Assembly: GCA_018060305.1 (NCBI GenBank)
Contig: JAGOWF010000109.1
Location: 1 to 8,678 of the forward strand
DNA from: Pyrinomonadaceae bacterium
GTDB taxonomy: Bacteria; Acidobacteriota; Blastocatellia; Pyrinomonadales; Pyrinomonadaceae
Reading direction: 5' to 3'
DNA: 8,678 bases
Part shown: positions 5,455 through 8,678 of the stretch, piece after piece
How positions within the stretch are numbered: position 1 is the stretch's first letter
Layout: each line of letters opens with the position of its first letter
Notes under the pieces: generated by a model
What the model saw: the letters and a program-made list of their open reading frames with translations, nothing else
Databases searched by the model: none
What the model was told of the DNA's origin: nothing
Made by a program: the position numbers and the translations under genes

Positions 5455-5495
5455 CCACAGATTAACACATACCTCGCGGCGGCGTTAATCTGTGG
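5455..5495. repeat. Perfect 12-bp inverted repeat upstream of the aldolase gene
   Basis: CCACAGATTAAC (5455-5466) and GTTAATCTGTGG (5484-5495) are exact reverse complements with 17 bases between them, 12 bases before the aldolase start codon. The element could be an operator, a leader hairpin covering the start region, or one more dispersed palindrome. No promoter with both hexamers could be matched to it. Confidence 0.7.
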
Positions 5496-5516
5496 CCCGA
5501 TCGTCAAGAAATATAG

Positions 5517-5810
5517 CTATTCTGCTGCGTTGGGAGCTACCGGCGGTGGCGGCACTTCAAATTCATGACCCAAGTGCATTCCGCGGATCACAGGCGAACC
5601 ATCATTATCCAACTGATTACGCAGCCGGAGATTCTCATTGCGCAACTCATCGATCTCGACCCGCAGACGCTGCATCTCATGGCGCTTTTTTCCACGGCGG
5701 CAGTGGTCGCCCGACGCGCCGATATCAACAAAAAAGCTGGCGATAAAAACGCCTACCGCAAAGGTCGCCGCGAATGGGATCAACCTCTTTATCCAACCTG
5801 TACTACGCAT
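5517..5810 (-). CDS. Small membrane-anchored coiled-coil protein, unknown function
   Basis: This 97-residue protein is of no family I can name with certainty. It has a basic N-terminus, one membrane helix at about 9-30 (LIPFAATFAVGVFIASFFV), a short basic segment (CRRGKKRHEMQR), then a coiled-coil-forming stretch at about 45-68 (RLRVEIDELRNENLRLRNQL) and a Pro-rich end (VPPPPVAP). The layout resembles FtsL/DivIC-type or other small bitopic proteins, but no diagnostic motif is seen. An AGAGG-like site stands ten bases before the ATG. Its stop lies 74 bases upstream of the aldolase start on the same strand, so it may head the same transcript. A role in the compartment is not implied by its sequence. 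It runs divergently from ruvA. Confidence 0.7.
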   Translation of the reverse strand: MRSTGWIKRLIPFAATFAVGVFIASFFVDIGASGDHCRRGKKRHEMQRLRVEIDELRNENLRLRNQLDNDGSPVIRGMHLGHEFEVPPPPVAPNAAE

Positions 5811-5944
5811 GATCTGAAAACCTCTTGTCTCTTAAATACGTCGGCTGTGAAATATTGGATTCACGTCGTCGTAATCTTCATCTTACGCCCATTCGGGATA
5901 AAGCGCCAAACTGCTCTGATTTGTTGCCGACTGTTTCGGATTCG

Positions 5945-5973
5945 TTGCCCTTGCGCCCTAATTGCTCTACAAT
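5945..5973 (+). promoter_or_regulatory. ruvA: Candidate promoter of ruvA
   Basis: TTGCCC (5945-5950) and TACAAT (5968-5973) resemble -35 and -10 elements with the ideal 17-base spacing. The start of transcription would fall near 5980, only a few bases before the ruvA ATG at 5983, so the mRNA would be leaderless or nearly so. This agrees with the missing Shine-Dalgarno site. Confidence 0.5.
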
Positions 5974-5982
5974 CCACTCTCA

Positions 5983-6591
5983 ATGATCGCCTATCTCTCA
6001 GGAAAACTACTCGAGAAACAGCCCGGCACGGTGATCGTCGATGTCGGCGGTGTCGGATACGAGGTATCGATACCGCTATCGACATTTTACGAACTCGGTG
6101 AGGCGAGTTCGGATATATCCTTGCGTATCTACACACATGTCCGCGAAGACGCGATCCAACTGTATGGCTTTAAGACCTTGCGTGAACGCGATCTGTTTCT
6201 GCGGCTGATCTCGGTCCAAGGAGTCGGTGCAAAGCTCGGCATCGCGATGCTCTCGGGCATGAGTGCCGACGACATTGTGATGGCCATACGCACGGACGAT
6301 CTGGCTAGGCTGACAGGCATTCCGGGCGTCGGTCGCAAGACCGCTGAGCGACTGGTGATCGAGCTTCGAGACAAGGTCGGCGAACTGTCGGGCGAGGCAC
6401 ACTCGTCGGTCGATGCCGCCAGGCCGACGTTGCCGAAGGATGCGATATTCGACGACGCGCTGTCAGCCCTCGTGAATCTCGGATATCAGCGAAGTTCCGG
6501 CGAGAAGGCCCTCAATCAGGCCGCAAAGGAAGGCACTGAGATCAGTGTGCAGAAGCTGCTTCGGCGGAGTTTGCAGATCCTGGCGAAATAG
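5983..6591 (+). CDS. ruvA: Holliday junction branch migration protein RuvA
   Basis: At 202 residues this has the usual RuvA length. RuvA tetramers bind four-way DNA junctions and hold the RuvB motor in place during recombinational repair. Domain I (OB fold) covers about 1-63 and includes MIAYLSGKLLEK, VDVGGVGYEV and YTHVREDAIQLYGF. The acidic pin residues E55 and D56 are kept. Domain II carries two helix-hairpin-helix motifs, VQGVGAKLGIAML (78-90) and IPGVGRKTAERLV (113-125). A flexible linker (135-153) leads to domain III (154-202), which contacts RuvB. The ATG at 5983 was chosen because the family starts MIAYLxG. The TTG at 5962 would overlap the likely promoter. The gene is divergent from the small coiled-coil gene and is followed by a palindromic island rather than directly by ruvB. 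Confidence 0.97.
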   Translation: MIAYLSGKLLEKQPGTVIVDVGGVGYEVSIPLSTFYELGEASSDISLRIYTHVREDAIQLYGFKTLRERDLFLRLISVQGVGAKLGIAMLSGMSADDIVMAIRTDDLARLTGIPGVGRKTAERLVIELRDKVGELSGEAHSSVDAARPTLPKDAIFDDALSALVNLGYQRSSGEKALNQAAKEGTEISVQKLLRRSLQILAK

Positions 6592-6623
6592 CCCGCACTT
6601 TGCAATTAGCGGCAAGTTTAACG

Positions 6624-6783
6624 GCGGCTTGCCGCTCTATTTGCGGAAAAGCTTGCTTTTCCGTAATCTTGCCTAAATTTCTTGCGGCTTGCCGCTGCTC
6701 AACGGTGGGGCGGCGGCAAGCCGCAGATCATCAGAGCAGCAATCGGAAAAGCAAGCTTTTCCGCAAATAGAGCGGCAAGCCGC
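6624..6783. repeat. Palindromic island with perfect 40-bp inverted arms (REP/MITE-like)
   Basis: Bases 6624-6663 are the exact reverse complement of 6744-6783. Each arm itself contains a small hairpin (GGAAAAGC tt GCTTTTCC in the left arm) and the unit GCGGCTTGCCGC. Inside lies a second perfect pair, TGCGGCTTGCCGC (6683-6695) and GCGGCAAGCCGCA (6713-6725). The 160-base element fills the gap between ruvA and the next gene and has no credible ORF of its own. It looks like a non-autonomous palindromic element and may also end the ruvA transcript. Confidence 0.85.
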
Positions 6784-6806
6784 AAAGAACCGTTTCCCTT
6801 CTATAG

Positions 6807-7568
6807 ATGCTCGATATCCTCCGCCATATCCGAAGCGACATCTCACAACTCGACCGCCGCGCGGTCTTTGCTTTTGTCTATGCCGCCGTCGGCCTGACGT
6901 GCATCGCATATCTCAAAAATCCCTGGTATCTGCAAAAGCTGCTAGCCGCGACGCCGATCTCGCACATAGGCGATGAAGCGGTAAATGCCACTAACGATAA
7001 TCTCTACGCCCTTATTTGGTGGGTCGCGGTCTCGATGTTCTTCTATTTCGTGATCCCGGCTATTGCGGTCAGGTTTTTCCAAAAACGTCCGCTTAGTGAG
7101 ATCGGTCTCGCCCATCGGATCGAGCCTGGCTTCCTGAAGTTACTCGCCCTCTGCATCGCCGTAATGCTGCCGATCACGTATCTGATGTCGCTCACGGGCG
7201 GATTTTCGGCCAAGTATCCGTTCCTGCAGGTTTACAACGGCGCGCCATATCTATCGACGACGCTCCTTATCTGGGAGCTTGTCTATTTTCTCCAGTTCTT
7301 TGGGCTCGAATTCTTTTTTCGCGGGTTCATCGTGCACAGCCTAAAGCCGTCGCTCGGGCTCTATTCCATATTTGCGATGACGGTGCCTTACACGATGATC
7401 CATTTTCAAAAGCCGATGGCCGAGACGTTCGCGGCCGTCATCGCTGGCGTTTTTCTCGGCTGGATCTCATATCGCAACGGCACGATCTGGCTAGGGCTCG
7501 TGCTGCACTGCACGGTGGCGTTCTCGATGGATATTTTGGCCCTATACAATAAGGGGCTTCTGTTTTGA
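6807..7568 (+). CDS. CPBP-family intramembrane metalloprotease-like protein
   Basis: This 253-residue polytopic membrane protein has hydrophobic segments near 19-36, 68-89, 109-128, 152-167, 183-197, 205-220 and 226-246. It matches the CPBP (CAAX protease/bacteriocin-processing, Abi) family of intramembrane endopeptidases. The catalytic motif reads LEFFFRG with E168 and R172, where the common form is EExxxR, so only the second Glu is kept. H199 in YTMIHF corresponds to the FxxxH motif and H234 in LVLHCTVAF to the third motif. Substrates cannot be deduced. The gene sits between ruvA and ruvB in the same direction but is flanked on both sides by palindromic spacers, so cotranscription is uncertain. 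It has no visible Shine-Dalgarno site. Confidence 0.85.
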   Translation: MLDILRHIRSDISQLDRRAVFAFVYAAVGLTCIAYLKNPWYLQKLLAATPISHIGDEAVNATNDNLYALIWWVAVSMFFYFVIPAIAVRFFQKRPLSEIGLAHRIEPGFLKLLALCIAVMLPITYLMSLTGGFSAKYPFLQVYNGAPYLSTTLLIWELVYFLQFFGLEFFFRGFIVHSLKPSLGLYSIFAMTVPYTMIHFQKPMAETFAAVIAGVFLGWISYRNGTIWLGLVLHCTVAFSMDILALYNKGLLF

Positions 7569-7590
7569 AGGGTAGTTTCAAACAGGTTGG

Positions 7591-7657
7591 ACAGGATATG
7601 CAGGATAAGCTCGTTTAATCGATACCTGCATTATCCTGCCTATACTGTATATCCTGT
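7591..7657. repeat. Imperfect palindrome between the CPBP gene and ruvB
   Basis: ACAGGATAT (7591-7599) and GCAGGATAA (7600-7608) pair with ATATCCTGT (7649-7657) and TTATCCTGC (7631-7639), leaving a 9-base bulge on the right side and a 22-base loop. It lies between the stop of the CPBP gene and the start of ruvB and may serve as a transcript end or be a dispersed repeat of the ACAGGAT type. Confidence 0.65.
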
Positions 7658-7681
7658 TCGAATCTGACGTAGAATTTATTT

Positions 7682-8678
7682 ATGACGAAGGCGGCTGCGA
7701 TCAATATCAGGAACGAGGACCTTTCGCCGGAAGAGACGAAATTCGAGGCCACGCTCCGGCCGGCTCGGCTTGAGGAATACATAGGCCAGACGAAGGTCAA
7801 AGAAAATCTGCGCGTCTTTATGAAGGCCGCGCTCAAGCGGCGCGAGGCGCTTGATCACATTTTGCTCACAGGGCCGCCGGGCGTCGGCAAGACGACGCTG
7901 TCGAATATCGTCGCCAACGAAATGGGCACGAACCTCAAATCGACCGCCGGCCCAATCATCGAAAAAGCCGGCGATCTGGCGGCGATCCTCAGCAATCTTG
8001 AAGAAGGCGACGTCCTGTTTATCGACGAGATCCATCGGCTGAATCCCGCGATCGAAGAGATACTGTATCCCGCAATGGAGGATTACGTCTTGCCGATAAT
8101 GATCGGACAAGGGCCGGCGGCGAGGCCTGTGACGCTGGAGCTGCCAAAGTTTACGCTCGTGGGTGCTACGACACGGCCGGGATTGATAACCGCACCGCTG
8201 CGTGGACGGTTTGGCATCATCTTTCATCTCGATTTTTATGACGTCGATGATCTGCAAACGATCTGCAACCGCTCGGCGGGCATACTCGATGTCGAGATCG
8301 AGGAGCGCGGTTCGCATGAGATCGCACGGCGAGGCCGCGGCACGCCGCGTATCGTCAACAGGCTGCTGCGGCGCGTTCGCGATTTTGCCGAGGTCGATCA
8401 CGACGGCCGTATCACTGAGCAAGTCGCCGCCGATGCCCTCAACAAAATGGAGGTCGATTCATACGGACTCGACGAGATGGACGCCAAGCTGCTCAAGACG
8501 ATCATCGAGAAATTCGATGGCGGCCCGGTAGGCCTCGGCACATTGTCAGCGTCGATCCATGAAGAAAAAGATTCGATCGAAGAGATCATCGAGCCCTACC
8601 TGCTGCAGATCGGATTTCTTAACCGGACACCGCGCGGAAGGATGGCGACACGTCTTGCCTACGAACATTTTGGCCTCG
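7682..8678 (+). CDS. ruvB: Holliday junction branch migration ATPase RuvB, 3' end beyond the window
   Basis: The frame is open from the ATG at 7682 to the right edge (332 codons plus one base). RuvB is the AAA+ hexamer that pumps DNA through RuvA-held junctions. Visible motifs are FEATLRPARLEEYIGQ (21-36), Walker A GPPGVGKTT (64-72), Walker B VLFIDEIHRL (111-120), sensor 1 GATTRPG (161-167), arginine finger R174 in PLRGRFG, and sensor 2 RGTPRIVNRLLRRVRDF (219-235). The winged-helix DNA-binding end runs to RTPRGRMATRLAYEHFGL (315-332), where the family normally stops within a few residues. Position 175 is Gly where LRDRFG is usual. The family-typical N-terminus supports this start. No Shine-Dalgarno site is seen, and a TAGAAT element at 7670-7675 could be a -10 box giving a leaderless mRNA. 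Confidence 0.97.
   Translation, partial: MTKAAAINIRNEDLSPEETKFEATLRPARLEEYIGQTKVKENLRVFMKAALKRREALDHILLTGPPGVGKTTLSNIVANEMGTNLKSTAGPIIEKAGDLAAILSNLEEGDVLFIDEIHRLNPAIEEILYPAMEDYVLPIMIGQGPAARPVTLELPKFTLVGATTRPGLITAPLRGRFGIIFHLDFYDVDDLQTICNRSAGILDVEIEERGSHEIARRGRGTPRIVNRLLRRVRDFAEVDHDGRITEQVAADALNKMEVDSYGLDEMDAKLLKTIIEKFDGGPVGLGTLSASIHEEKDSIEEIIEPYLLQIGFLNRTPRGRMATRLAYEHFGL

Noticed and set aside
5502..5507. TTGACG on the minus strand as a -35 box for the aldolase operon
   Set aside because: No -10-like hexamer occurs at 16-18 bases; the correct distance falls in GC-rich sequence.
5565..6101. 178-residue plus-strand ORF spanning the ruvA upstream region
   Set aside because: It overlaps the small coiled-coil gene, the candidate promoter and the start of ruvA, and has no recognisable features.
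7676..8422. 248-residue minus-strand ORF
   Set aside because: It lies antisense to ruvB, whose plus-strand frame carries all Walker and sensor motifs.

Overview
The window is a dense bacterial chromosome segment of moderately high GC. Several features recall Acidobacteriota, most likely the Blastocatellia/Pyrinomonadaceae side: a small shell-plus-aldolase microcompartment locus of the PVM-like kind, a LemA/TPM-domain envelope operon, weak Shine-Dalgarno sites, and many short self-complementary palindromes in the spacers. This placement is an inference from gene content and style. No rRNA or tRNA is present to anchor it.

Layout. (1) 1-332, plus strand: the C-terminal end of a gene entering from the left, possibly dnaX. 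(2) 390-2695, plus strand: a three-gene operon encoding a secreted/membrane TPM-domain protein, a nucleotidyltransferase-fold protein with an altered active site, and a LemA lipoprotein. It ends in a strong intrinsic terminator at 2734-2773. (3) 2696-5810, minus strand: read in the direction of transcription, a small membrane-anchored coiled-coil protein, a class II aldolase with a C-terminal extension, one hexameric shell protein (BMC-H), three different pentameric vertex proteins (BMC-P), a repeat-filled spacer, and a small cysteine-rich protein that meets lemA tail to tail. (4) 5945-8678, plus strand: ruvA, a palindromic repeat island, a CPBP-family intramembrane protease-like gene, another palindromic spacer, and ruvB, which runs off the right edge a few codons before its expected end.

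How the genes work together. The minus-strand cluster has what is needed for a closed bacterial microcompartment shell (facet tile plus vertex caps) and one signature enzyme, a FucA-type class II aldolase with conserved catalytic Glu and zinc-binding His residues. Its tail has the linker-plus-amphipathic-helix form of an encapsulation peptide. In characterised PVM compartments the aldolase cleaves fuculose-1-phosphate or rhamnulose-1-phosphate and the lactaldehyde is processed inside the shell. The aldehyde dehydrogenase, phosphotransacylase and alcohol dehydrogenase expected for that pathway are not in this window. RuvA and RuvB form the Holliday-junction branch-migration motor. They are separated here by an unrelated membrane protein gene.

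The most distinctive points are the compact five-gene shell/aldolase cluster with three diverged vertex proteins; the unassigned Cys-rich protein beside it, whose coding sequence contains the terminator of the opposing operon; and the different palindromic elements occupying most spacers.
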